Positions 25,993 to 33,714 are shown, numbered from the stretch's first letter. The stretch: DNA of 44,852 nucleotides from an uncultured Mycolicibacterium sp. (GCA_945957405.1 CAMFLL010000012.1:1-44852); one strand, 5' to 3'. The notes: a model not told the origin generated them from the sequence alone. Translations and numbers: made by a program.

Positions 25993-27224
25993 CGGCTGAA
26001 TCATCGTATCTGCGTTCGGCGACAGCGTCCGACGCCCACCTGGCGGCACAGTTCGCTGCGCTGTTCGACGCTGTGGCGGCGGGTAGCGTGGCGCGCGAGC
26101 AGAGTCGTGAGTTCCCGCGGGAACAGGTGCGCCTGCTCAATGACGCCGGCTTCGGCACCCTGCGCATCCCGGCGGAATTCGGCGGATACGGGGCGTCGCT
26201 GGAGCAGACCTTCGGGTTGCTGGCCGATCTGGGTGAGGCCGACGCCAACGTCGCGCACATCTGGCGCAACCATCTCGCTTTCGTCGAGGACCGGCTCAAC
26301 GCCGTGGTGTCCGACGGCAACGACGTGTGGATCAAGCGTTTCCTGGGTGGTGAGTTCGTCGGAGGCGGGTGGACCGAAGCCAACAATGTCACCTTGGCCA
26401 ATATGACCACCACCGTCACCGCCGCCGCCGACCACCACGTGGTGAACGGCGCGAAATACTATGCGACCGGCAGCTTTTACGCGGACTGGCTGGATGTGCT
26501 GGGCCGCGACCAGGACGGCGCGCTGCTGACCGCGCTGGTGCGCGCGGATCAGGCGGGCGTCACGCTGGTCGATGACTGGCGCGGTTTCGGCCAACAGACC
26601 ACCGCCAGCGGTACGGCCCGCTACGACGATGTCCGAGCCGAGCCGGGCGACGTGTTCCCCGCCACCGAGCGGTTCCCGTACCAGGCGCACTTCTATCAGA
26701 CCGCGATGCTTTCGGTCCTCACCGGTATCACCAGAGCCGTGCTGCGCGACGGGATCATCGCCCTGGGCGCGCGAAAGCGCAACTATCCGCAGGGTTTGTC
26801 CCCGGTACCCTACGAGGATGCCCAACTGCTCCAGGTGATCGGCGAGGTTTCCGCCGCTGCGTTCGCTGCCGACGCCGCGCTGGCCCGTGGCACGCGCACG
26901 TTGGACGATGTGGCGGCCGCGCGGATCACGGGCAGCGCCGACGAGATCCGGGATCGACTCGTCGACGCCGAGATCGCCACGGATCAGGCGCAACTGGTGA
27001 TCATCGACGCCGCGTTGCGGGCCACCACGACGGTGTTCGACGCCCTGGGTGCGTCAGCGGTGACGGTCGACCTCGCCCTGGACCGGCATTGGCGCAACGC
27101 TCGGACGCTGGCATCGCACAACCCGCGCGTCTACAAAGCCCGGATCATCGGAGACTGGCTGGTCAACGGAACGGATCCGGTGGCGGACCTGGCATCGATC
27201 GGGCGCGGAGGCCAGGGGAACTGA
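25989..27224 (+). CDS. Acyl-CoA dehydrogenase-fold flavin monooxygenase, DszC/SfnB-like
   Basis: A 411-residue protein with the acyl-CoA dehydrogenase fold (LLNDAGFGTLRIPAEFGGYGAS, helical C-terminal domain ending LDRHWRNARTLASHNPRVYKARIIGDW). The HWRNARTLASHNP signature is that of the DszC/SfnB branch, which uses reduced flavin and oxygen on sulfur compounds rather than dehydrogenating CoA esters. It overlaps the acetyltransferase gene. Its relative at 39910 lies beside an SfnG-like gene, which strengthens the link to organosulfur use. Confidence 0.85.
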   Translation: MTAESSYLRSATASDAHLAAQFAALFDAVAAGSVAREQSREFPREQVRLLNDAGFGTLRIPAEFGGYGASLEQTFGLLADLGEADANVAHIWRNHLAFVEDRLNAVVSDGNDVWIKRFLGGEFVGGGWTEANNVTLANMTTTVTAAADHHVVNGAKYYATGSFYADWLDVLGRDQDGALLTALVRADQAGVTLVDDWRGFGQQTTASGTARYDDVRAEPGDVFPATERFPYQAHFYQTAMLSVLTGITRAVLRDGIIALGARKRNYPQGLSPVPYEDAQLLQVIGEVSAAAFAADAALARGTRTLDDVAAARITGSADEIRDRLVDAEIATDQAQLVIIDAALRATTTVFDALGASAVTVDLALDRHWRNARTLASHNPRVYKARIIGDWLVNGTDPVADLASIGRGGQGN

Positions 27225-27242
27225 CCCCGCCCGACCCTCCGC

Positions 27243-27503
27243 TCAGACCATGACACTGCGACTGTGCACCGCATCGCCCCAGATCTCCAGCGCCTCCGCG
27301 CGGTAGGGCGCGTCCTCGTGCCGGCCGCCGGCTATCGCGATCAGCGACCGCGCCACATCGGTGATACCGCCGCCGGTGCGGTAGACCACCCTGACCAACT
27401 CGTCGAACGCCTGATGCTCGCTGTATCCGAGCAGGCCCACCAGAATGCCGACAGCGAGGTCGATGTCGCGACGGCTCGGTGCGGCCGGAATGTACTGGGT
27501 CAC
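27243..27503 (-). CDS. Small ANTAR-domain protein, last gene of the encapsulin operon
   Basis: The GTG at 27503 has a strong Shine-Dalgarno sequence (GGGAGGG) and gives 86 residues. Residues about 12-60 match the ANTAR three-helix pattern (RRDIDLAVGILVGLLGYSEHQAFDELVRVVYRTGGGITDVARSLIAI). ANTAR proteins bind paired stem-loops in nascent RNA and prevent termination. There is no sensor domain, only a short charged tail. It lies 90 nt behind the cysteine desulfurase in the same direction, so it may be co-transcribed with the encapsulin genes. Its RNA target is unknown. Confidence 0.75.
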   Translation of the reverse strand: MTQYIPAAPSRRDIDLAVGILVGLLGYSEHQAFDELVRVVYRTGGGITDVARSLIAIAGGRHEDAPYRAEALEIWGDAVHSRSVMV

Positions 27504-27593
27504 GATGTTCCCTCCCTGGGTGTTGTCACGAGTATTGCTGGAGGACAACGGCTTTCCCAGAGATCCGCGCACCGTGATGCTTGCTGCGGCGGG

Positions 27594-29417
27594 TCAGCCC
27601 CCCTCGGCGATGCGCCGCACCGCGGCGATGAACACGTCGATCTCGTCGAACGTGTTGTAGAACGCGAAGGACGGCCGCACGGTGGCCTCCAGGCCCATGC
27701 GCCGCAGAATGGGCTGCGCACAGTGGTGCCCGGCCCGCACCGCGATCCCCTCGGCGTTGAGCGCTTTTCCGACCTCGAGTGGTTCATGTCCGGCGAGCAC
27801 GAAGGACAACACGCTGGCCTTCTCCTCTGCGGTGCCGACCAACCGCACGCCGGGAATGTCGGCCAGCAGCGGAGTCGCGTACTCCAACAGTGCGTGCTCG
27901 TAGGTGGCGATTCGCTCGATACCCGCCCGCTCGACGTAACGCAGCGCCTCACCGAGGCCGACGGCATCGGCGATGTTACCGGTGCCCGCTTCGAACTTGT
28001 TCGGAATGCCTTGATAGAGCGATCTTTCCAGCGTGACGTCGGCGATCATGTTGCCACCGCCCTGCCACGGGGGTGTCTCCTCGAGGATCTCCTCGGTGCC
28101 GTACAGCACCCCGATCCCGGTGGGGCCGAAGATCTTGTGCCCGGAGAACACGAAGAAATCCGCACCAAGCGTCTGCACGTCGATCGGGATGTGCGGTATC
28201 GACTGTGCGCCGTCGATGAGAACCCGCGCGCCGTAACGGTGCCCGAGTTCGACGATCTTGTGCACCGGCGTCACCGTGCCCAGCGCATTGGAAACCTGGG
28301 TCGCGGCCACCAGCTTGGTACGGGGGCCCAGCAGGTCCTCGAATTCGCTGAGCAGCAGATTACCCGCATCGTCGACGGGTGCGACCTTCAGCACCGCGCC
28401 GGTACGTTGCGAAAGCAGCTGCCAGGGGACGATGTTGGCGTGGTGTTCCAGGTGGGTGATGACGATCTCGTCGCCGGGTCCCAGGTGTTTACCGCCCCAC
28501 GCATACGCAACCAGGTTGATCGCCTCGGTGGTGCCACGCACGAAGATGATCTGCTCGCTGCGTGAGGCATTGATGAAGCGGCGCACCGTGTCCCGTGCGT
28601 CTTCGTAGGCGTCGGTGGCCCGTGCGGCCAGTTCGTGTGCGGCCCGGTGGATGTTGGAGTTCTCGTGGGCGTAGAAGTAGGACAGGCGGTCGATGACGGC
28701 CTGCGGTTTCTGCGTGGTGGCCGCATTGTCGAACCAGATCAGTGGTTTTCCGTTGACGGTTTCACGCAGGATCGGGAAGTCGGCGCGGAAGGCGTTGACG
28801 TCGAAAACCTCATGATCGTCCGGCAACCGGGGGACCGGACCAGGCGAGGACAAGAAGTAGTAACTCGACTCGTCCCCGGCCGGTGCGTGCGGGGCTGCCG
28901 GCGTGGCACTCCAGCCCAGGTGCTTCACGGGTGGTGCGCTGTCCGGCCAGGTGGGTGCGGAACCGCGGGGTGTCACCGGGGCGGTGGGGGCGGAGCCTGC
29001 CAGGACGCCGGGAACGGTGGGGACTATTCCCGACGGTACGGCGAATCCGCCGAAGCCCGGTGCCGTGTACGCCGTCACGTCCGGTGCGCTACCCCGCGGT
29101 GCGACCGGAACTGTCTGCGGCGGAACAGGTTCCGGGCCGGGTGAGGTAGGTGCCTGCGCGGTGAGATTGGGCACCGCGGCGAATGCCGCAGGTGGCGTCA
29201 CCGGATGGGTGCCACCACCTGCTGCCGACGCGGCGGATGCCGCAGAGGTGGTGTCCGGCACGCTGCCGCGCGGAGCCACCGGAGCGGTCTGGGGAGGTGA
29301 GTCGAGGCCCGGCCTGATGCTGGCGGCGAACAGCTGGGTGGCCAGCGCGGCCAGTTCCGCCTCGCTGACGGGCAGCTCGCCTTCGGCGTCTACCGAACGA
29401 TACTCACTTGTACTCAT
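27594..29417 (-). CDS. Cysteine desulfurase with N-terminal encapsulin-targeting tail (family 2A cargo)
   Basis: The ATG at 29417 gives 607 residues. Residues about 205-607 are a SufS-type (class II) PLP cysteine desulfurase: NAATTQKP, THLEHHANIVPWQ, the PLP lysine in FSGHKIFGPTG (Lys428) and the catalytic Cys566 in RAGHHCAQPI. The first 200 residues are a disordered Pro/Ala/Gly/Ser tail with a short helix (VSEAELAALATQLFAA) and three copies of PVxPRGSxP at about 46-54, 104-112 and 147-155. In family 2A encapsulin systems such a tail carries the enzyme into the shell, where sulfur from cysteine accumulates. Its start lies inside the encapsulin gene (14-nt overlap). Confidence 0.93.
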   Translation of the reverse strand: MSTSEYRSVDAEGELPVSEAELAALATQLFAASIRPGLDSPPQTAPVAPRGSVPDTTSAASAASAAGGGTHPVTPPAAFAAVPNLTAQAPTSPGPEPVPPQTVPVAPRGSAPDVTAYTAPGFGGFAVPSGIVPTVPGVLAGSAPTAPVTPRGSAPTWPDSAPPVKHLGWSATPAAPHAPAGDESSYYFLSSPGPVPRLPDDHEVFDVNAFRADFPILRETVNGKPLIWFDNAATTQKPQAVIDRLSYFYAHENSNIHRAAHELAARATDAYEDARDTVRRFINASRSEQIIFVRGTTEAINLVAYAWGGKHLGPGDEIVITHLEHHANIVPWQLLSQRTGAVLKVAPVDDAGNLLLSEFEDLLGPRTKLVAATQVSNALGTVTPVHKIVELGHRYGARVLIDGAQSIPHIPIDVQTLGADFFVFSGHKIFGPTGIGVLYGTEEILEETPPWQGGGNMIADVTLERSLYQGIPNKFEAGTGNIADAVGLGEALRYVERAGIERIATYEHALLEYATPLLADIPGVRLVGTAEEKASVLSFVLAGHEPLEVGKALNAEGIAVRAGHHCAQPILRRMGLEATVRPSFAFYNTFDEIDVFIAAVRRIAEGG

Positions 29418-30327
29418 GGAACTTGTCCACCGCGACATCGTCGAGAACGGCGAGCGCATCGTCGGTGAGCACGGCCAGCGAGGTGTACAGGGTCACCAGA
29501 TATGAGGCGATGGCCGAGCGGTTGATGCCGGTGAAGCGCACCGACAGACCCGGGGCCTGTTCGCCGACCAGACCGGGCTGGAAGAGGCCCACCACACCCT
29601 GGCGCTCCTCACCGGTGCGGACCAGGATGAACTTGGTCTTGCTGTCCTCGACCGGCACCTTGTCACTCGGGATGATCGGGATACCACGCCAGGTGATGAA
29701 CTGCGCACCGAACAGGCTGACCACCACCGGTGGCACACCGCGCCGGGTGGCTTCGCGGCCGAACGCCGCAACGCCCAGCGGGTGGGTCAGCAGGAAGCCG
29801 GGCGTCTTCCACACCTTCGTGATGAGCGAGTCCAGGTCGTCGGGCGTGGGAGGGCCGCCGAGCGTCTGAATGGTCTGCTCAGGGGTCACCTGCGCCAGCA
29901 ACCCGTACTCGGGGTTGTTGACCAGTTCGGACTCCTGGCGCTCCTTGATCGTCTCGATGGTCAGCCGCAGCTGCTGGGTGATCTGATCATGCGGGCTGGA
30001 ATACAGGTCCGACACCCGGGTGTGCACGTCGAGCAGCGTCGAGATGGACCGCAGCGTGTACTCGCGCGGGCTGGTCTCGTAGTCGACGAAGGTCTGGGGC
30101 AGCGGCTCCTCGGTACCGGCGCCGTCCTCGGTGTGGATGGCCACCTGGTCGGGATTGACCACCCGGTTGACCCGATAGATGCCGGCCTCGACCGGCACCC
30201 AGCTCAGCAGGTGGAGCAGCCAGCGCGGTGTGATCGTCGAAAGCTGGGGGACGGTCTTGGTGGCGTTCGCGAGTTGCCGCGCGGCGAGATCGCCCAGTGC
30301 CTGAGATTCGTTCTGTGCAGTCGCCAT
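29404..30327 (-). CDS. Family 2A encapsulin shell protein (SrpI / major membrane protein I type)
   Basis: The ATG at 30327, preceded by GGGAGGA, gives 307 residues, the length of mycobacterial major membrane protein I. Recognisable stretches include LSTITPRWLLHLLSWVPVEAGIYRVN, YTLRSISTLLDVHTRVSDLY and the C-terminal LYTSLAVLTDDALAVLDDVAVDKFHEYK. Family 2 encapsulins have the HK97 phage-capsid fold and form an icosahedral shell; family 2A shells hold a cysteine desulfurase, which is the next gene. Work on such systems ties them to sulfur metabolism and storage of elemental sulfur. The long N-terminal arm (about 1-35) replaces the short one of family 1. Confidence 0.93.
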   Translation of the reverse strand: MATAQNESQALGDLAARQLANATKTVPQLSTITPRWLLHLLSWVPVEAGIYRVNRVVNPDQVAIHTEDGAGTEEPLPQTFVDYETSPREYTLRSISTLLDVHTRVSDLYSSPHDQITQQLRLTIETIKERQESELVNNPEYGLLAQVTPEQTIQTLGGPPTPDDLDSLITKVWKTPGFLLTHPLGVAAFGREATRRGVPPVVVSLFGAQFITWRGIPIIPSDKVPVEDSKTKFILVRTGEERQGVVGLFQPGLVGEQAPGLSVRFTGINRSAIASYLVTLYTSLAVLTDDALAVLDDVAVDKFHEYK

Positions 30328-30456
30328 TATCGTGTTCCTCCCGGCTGCTTGAGATTCGTCCCCATCATCGCTGACGGCCATGCCCGCCGCACGCATTAGC
30401 GCGCACGGTGACGCAAACCCGACAGGCCGTACTGGCCGACCCGCGGCGGCGTGCCG

Positions 30457-30462
30457 TATGGT
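30457..30462 (+). promoter_or_regulatory. -10 box of the leaderless poly-Cys leader transcript
   Basis: TATGGT fits TANNNT and lies 6 nt before the ATG at 30469. On the opposite strand the overlapping bases 30458-30463 read TACCAT, also TANNNT, so divergent transcripts toward the encapsulin could share this spot. Confidence 0.6.
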
Positions 30463-30468
30463 ATGGGC

Positions 30469-30537
30469 ATGTCACAGCCCGCACAGCCGCGCATGATGCT
30501 TTCGCGCTGCCTTGCTGTGCGCTGTTGTTGTTGTTGA
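30469..30537 (+). CDS. Leaderless poly-cysteine leader peptide (cysteine attenuator)
   Basis: A 22-codon ORF beginning MSQPAQPRMM and ending RCCCC before TGA: four consecutive TGT codons at 30523-30534 plus a single TGC at 30508. The ATG sits 6 nt behind a TANNNT box and has no Shine-Dalgarno sequence, so it should be translated from a leaderless mRNA. Mycobacteria are known to use leaderless poly-Cys short ORFs as cysteine-responsive attenuators of downstream sulfur operons: with scarce cysteinyl-tRNA ribosomes stall on the Cys run and the downstream RNA structure changes. It ends 92 nt before the next gene. Position, codon run and promoter all agree, but the switching structure itself is not resolved by eye. 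Confidence 0.8.
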   Translation: MSQPAQPRMMLSRCLAVRCCCC

Positions 30538-30629
30538 TTTTCTGACGCCGTAGTCCCTGCGTTCTGGCCCGCCCATCCTTGGCGGAGTGCCGAAACGCGC
30601 TGCTCAGAGCCTCGAAAGTCCACACAACC

Positions 30630-31886
30630 ATGACTTCTGCAATCCCTGAACAACATCTTGCGCCACTGCACGGGCCGGTCACCGTGCATCGGCGGGTCCG
30701 GCCACGTGCGCACGTCGAACTGGCGCGCCTGACCCGGTACCGCGGCGGCACCTATTCGCACACCGTCGACACCGTCACGTTCGTCGACGGGACGTCGGCG
30801 CGCACCGACCTGATCCGGCTGAACCCCGGGGTCGAGGCCTACTCGTTGGACTTCTCCGGGGTGTCACCCACGACGCCGTCGCGCTATGAGGTCGACACCT
30901 TCTCGGCGGTCCCAAACCTTCAGGCCCGCGCGTATGAAATCGAGATCGACTGGATCCTGCGCAACTCCGTGCCGCAGTTGCGCGTCGCCGAACTCAGCCG
31001 TCGGCTGCGTGACGCCGGGTACCCCCTGGGTCGGGCCAACATCAGCGAGCACGAAGCGATCGCCGGGACGCAGGCCGCCATCTGGAATCTCACCAACGGC
31101 CTGCAGCTGGACAACCGGCCCCGCAACGAGCCGGCCCGGATCCGCCGCAGCGCCGCCGGTGTCACGGCGGAGTTCGATGACGAGCCCGAGCTCGGTGGCT
31201 ACACGTTCGAGATCGCGTCATCGCAGCCCGTGACGGTGACGCTGGAGAAATCCGACGACGGCCGGACCTGGCGTCGGGTGGCTGGGTCGCGCGTCACCGT
31301 CGACGGCTCCGGGAGTCACCGCAAGGCCTTGGGAATCGGCGCGACGGCGTCGGCCCGCAGGCACGGTCGCGCGGCGCAGGGGCACCGGTTCTACCGGCTG
31401 ACCGTCGACGGTCCCGCAACCATCGGGGACATCGGCTTCTGGCTCACCGGGACCGGCACCTACCGCAACGCCGACCGCATCGTGCATCTGTACAACTACC
31501 TGCTCGACGGTGCACGGCGGGCGCGGGCCCACAGTGCGGCACCGGCGCTCGACGCCGGCGGAGCGCACGTCGCCGCCGGACTGGTCGGTCCCTTCCGGCT
31601 CAGCGCGACGTCGGCGGCATCGTTGAACAGTGCGGACGCCGATATCGTCGACCCGGACGGGCGACCGCTGGACGGGCCGGGGGAGCCGGGCTCCGTGTTC
31701 TTCCTCCGGCCCCGCCCCGGATCTCGTCGTACGGCCTCGGTCAGCATGACCGTTCCCGGTGCGGGCGACGGCTACGGCGGTCGGGTGCTCACCGGTGTCG
31801 CGCGTGAGGTGGCGGCCCATCGGTACACGCCGGTGGCGCTGGCCGTGCCCACCCAGCTCGTCGTCGATTTCGACATCCAGTGGTAG
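30630..31886 (+). CDS. TQXA/thioester-domain-like protein without cysteines or signal peptide
   Basis: The ATG at 30630 gives 418 residues. Residues about 40-160 resemble the Gram-positive thioester (TQXA) domain: an AYS segment at 70-72 and the conserved GTQAAIWNLTNG at 146-157 with Gln148. In true thioester adhesins a Cys (usually AYC) bonds to this Gln; here Ser72 stands in its place and the whole protein has no Cys. There is no signal peptide, no LPXTG and no membrane helix, so it should be cytoplasmic. Residues 190-275 look like a beta-sandwich (DGRTWRRVAG, FYRLTVDG), the rest is unassigned. It lies directly behind the poly-Cys leader ORF. Function unknown. Confidence 0.7.
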   Translation: MTSAIPEQHLAPLHGPVTVHRRVRPRAHVELARLTRYRGGTYSHTVDTVTFVDGTSARTDLIRLNPGVEAYSLDFSGVSPTTPSRYEVDTFSAVPNLQARAYEIEIDWILRNSVPQLRVAELSRRLRDAGYPLGRANISEHEAIAGTQAAIWNLTNGLQLDNRPRNEPARIRRSAAGVTAEFDDEPELGGYTFEIASSQPVTVTLEKSDDGRTWRRVAGSRVTVDGSGSHRKALGIGATASARRHGRAAQGHRFYRLTVDGPATIGDIGFWLTGTGTYRNADRIVHLYNYLLDGARRARAHSAAPALDAGGAHVAAGLVGPFRLSATSAASLNSADADIVDPDGRPLDGPGEPGSVFFLRPRPGSRRTASVSMTVPGAGDGYGGRVLTGVAREVAAHRYTPVALAVPTQLVVDFDIQW

Positions 31887-31972
31887 CTGCGCGCACCCGG
31901 GACCGCACCGGAAAACGCTCACGTCGATCTGATATCTGGTGCCACAGACCACATTCGGCGACCGTGGACAGG

Positions 31973-32269
31973 GTGACGGCAGCAAGGTCGGCAGATCCGC
32001 GCCTCGGATCCCAGCAACAGCGCGACGAAGACTGGAGCTGGCAGCTGCGCGGAAGTTGCCTGGCCTACCCGGCAGAGCTGTTCTTCCCGGAGGAAGAGGC
32101 CCGACGTACCCGTAAAGAACGCGAGCAGCAGGCCAAACGCATTTGCCTGCAATGCCCGGTATTGGCGACCTGCCGTGAGTACGCGTTGAAAACGCCCGAA
32201 CGGTATGGCATCTGGGGCGGGACGACACCACAGGAGCGCGAGCTTGGATTAGCCCGCACGCGGCGCTGA
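31973..32269 (+). CDS. WhiB-family iron-sulfur transcriptional regulator
   Basis: The GTG at 31973 gives 98 residues; GTG 31964 or the longer frame from 31880 are possible. The four cluster ligands are seen as Cys29 (RGSCLAYPAELFFP), Cys58 and Cys61 (CLQCPV), and Cys67 (ATCREYAL), followed by the beta-turn RYGIWGGTTPQERE and a basic tail. WhiB proteins carry a 4Fe-4S cluster, bind the primary sigma factor and sense oxygen, NO or redox state. Its place between a gene under a cysteine leader and sulfate-activation genes suggests a regulator of this sulfur locus (inference). Confidence 0.88.
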   Translation: MTAARSADPRLGSQQQRDEDWSWQLRGSCLAYPAELFFPEEEARRTRKEREQQAKRICLQCPVLATCREYALKTPERYGIWGGTTPQERELGLARTRR

Positions 32270-32289
32270 TCATCAGGCAAGCTAGGTCT

Positions 32290-33648
32290 GTGAGTTTGGA
32301 CGAGAACGTATTGGTCGTGCACTGGCACGACCTGGGCCGCTACCTGGGCGCATATGGCCACCGCGATGTGCACAGTCCGCGACTGGACCGACTGGCCGCC
32401 GACGGCATCCTGTTCACCAGGGCACATGCCACCGCGCCGCTGTGCTCGCCGTCGCGAGGGTCACTGTTCACCGGGCGTTACCCCCAATCCAACGGCCTGG
32501 TCGGGCTGTCCCATCACGGTTGGGAGTACCGGGAGGGCGTCCAGACGCTGCCCGCCATCCTGTCCGGGGCGGGTTGGCACACCGCCCTGTTCGGCATGCA
32601 GCACGAGACCAGTTTTCCCGTCCGGTTGGGCTTCGACGAGTTCGACGTGTCGAATGCGTACTGCGAATACGTGGTGGCGCGTGCCATCGAGTGGCTGCAT
32701 CACCCGCCGGAGCAGCCGTTCCTGCTCACGGCCGGCTTCTTCGAGACGCACCGGCCGTATCCGCACGACCGGTACGAGCCCGCCGACGCCGACGCCGTCA
32801 CGGTGCCCGGCTATCTGCCCGACACCCCCGCGGTGCGGCAGGACCTCGCCGACTTCTACGGTTCGATCACCGTCGCCGATGCCGCGGTGGGCGAACTCCT
32901 GGACACCCTGGCGGACACGGGCCTCGACGAGAACACCTGGGTGGTGTTCATGACGGATCACGGTCCTGCCCTGCCGCGGGCGAAGTCGACACTGTACGAC
33001 GCCGGCACCGGTATCGCGATGGTGATCCGGCCGCCGAGGCGCCGGGGGGTCGCTCCGGTGGTCTACGACGAGTTGTTCAGCGGTGTCGATCTACTGCCGA
33101 CGCTGCTGGCGCTGCTGGGCGTCGAGATCCCCGTGGACATCGAGGGACTTTCACATGCTGAAAGTTTGCTGGCCGGTCCCCGTGAGGTACGGTCGGAGTT
33201 ATATACGACAAAGACTTATCACGATTCTTTCGATCCCATCCGCGCAATTCGGACGAAGGAATACAGCTACATCGAGAATTATGCCCGGCGGCCGATGCTG
33301 GACCTGCCCTGGGATATCGAGGAAAGCGCACCCGGGCAGGCCGTCGCGGGCGATGTCAATGCCCCCCGGCCCAGCCGTGAACTCTATGACCTGGCCACCG
33401 ATCCGGGTGAGCAAACCAACCTTCTTACTGGGAATATCACCGATTCGGCAGACTGTGTCGCGCAGGATCTGGCGTTGCGGCTCAACGACTGGCGCCAGCA
33501 GACCAACGACGTCATACCATCGGAGTTCGCGGGCACCCGCATATCCGATCGCTTCACCCAGACGTATGCTCGGATCAACGGCATAACGTATCCGAGCCGG
33601 TCGGCCGATGCGTCGGGTCGCGGCATACGGGCGGAATATTCACAATAG
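32290..33648 (+). CDS. Sulfatase family enzyme (N-sulfoglucosamine sulfohydrolase-like)
   Basis: A 452-residue type I sulfatase. The formylglycine motif is CSPSRGSLFTGR with Cys52. The N-terminal metal region reads HWHDLGRYLGAYG, where the usual Asp-Asp is His-Asp (Asp14), and the second metal site is MTDHGPAL. The family cuts sulfate esters or sulfamates to release sulfate. No signal peptide is seen, so it probably acts in the cytoplasm on an imported or internal sulfated compound. The last 160 codons are clearly richer in A and T than the rest. It starts 20 nt after the WhiB gene. Confidence 0.86.
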   Translation: MSLDENVLVVHWHDLGRYLGAYGHRDVHSPRLDRLAADGILFTRAHATAPLCSPSRGSLFTGRYPQSNGLVGLSHHGWEYREGVQTLPAILSGAGWHTALFGMQHETSFPVRLGFDEFDVSNAYCEYVVARAIEWLHHPPEQPFLLTAGFFETHRPYPHDRYEPADADAVTVPGYLPDTPAVRQDLADFYGSITVADAAVGELLDTLADTGLDENTWVVFMTDHGPALPRAKSTLYDAGTGIAMVIRPPRRRGVAPVVYDELFSGVDLLPTLLALLGVEIPVDIEGLSHAESLLAGPREVRSELYTTKTYHDSFDPIRAIRTKEYSYIENYARRPMLDLPWDIEESAPGQAVAGDVNAPRPSRELYDLATDPGEQTNLLTGNITDSADCVAQDLALRLNDWRQQTNDVIPSEFAGTRISDRFTQTYARINGITYPSRSADASGRGIRAEYSQ

Positions 33649-33701
33649 TTCTGTTCGGCATGAAATTAACGTCTGATTATGCGCTGAAAACAAATTGCTA
33701 T

Positions 33702-33707
33702 TACGCT
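33702..33707 (+). promoter_or_regulatory. -10 box of a leaderless stf0 promoter
   Basis: TACGCT (TANNNT) lies exactly 7 nt before the stf0 ATG at 33715 and no Shine-Dalgarno sequence is present. The 66-nt gap upstream is unusually AT-rich. stf0, cysD and cysN can therefore be transcribed apart from the sulfatase. Confidence 0.6.
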
Positions 33708-33714
33708 TCCATCC

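Larger units (their letters stand above)
30328..30629. other. Divergent regulatory region between the encapsulin operon and the sulfate block
   Basis: A 302-nt region. Facing left is the encapsulin leader with GGGAGGA before its ATG. Facing right is the leaderless poly-Cys ORF (30469-30537) with its -10 box. At 30425-30437 there is an imperfect palindrome GGCC-GTACT-GGCC, overlapping where a -35 element would sit for the rightward promoter. Downstream of the leader ORF a weak hairpin (CCGCC at 30569-30573, GGCGG at 30581-30585) is present, without a U-tract. Confidence 0.6.

Noticed and set aside
27264..28565. 433-codon open frame on the plus strand opposite the cysteine desulfurase
   Set aside because: Antisense shadow of a gene with clear PLP-enzyme motifs; no domain and no ribosome site.
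30365..30761. Minus-strand open frames opposite the poly-Cys leader (with a run of Asn)
   Set aside because: The Asn run is only the antisense reading of the Cys codons; the frames lack ribosome sites and overlap the divergent promoters.
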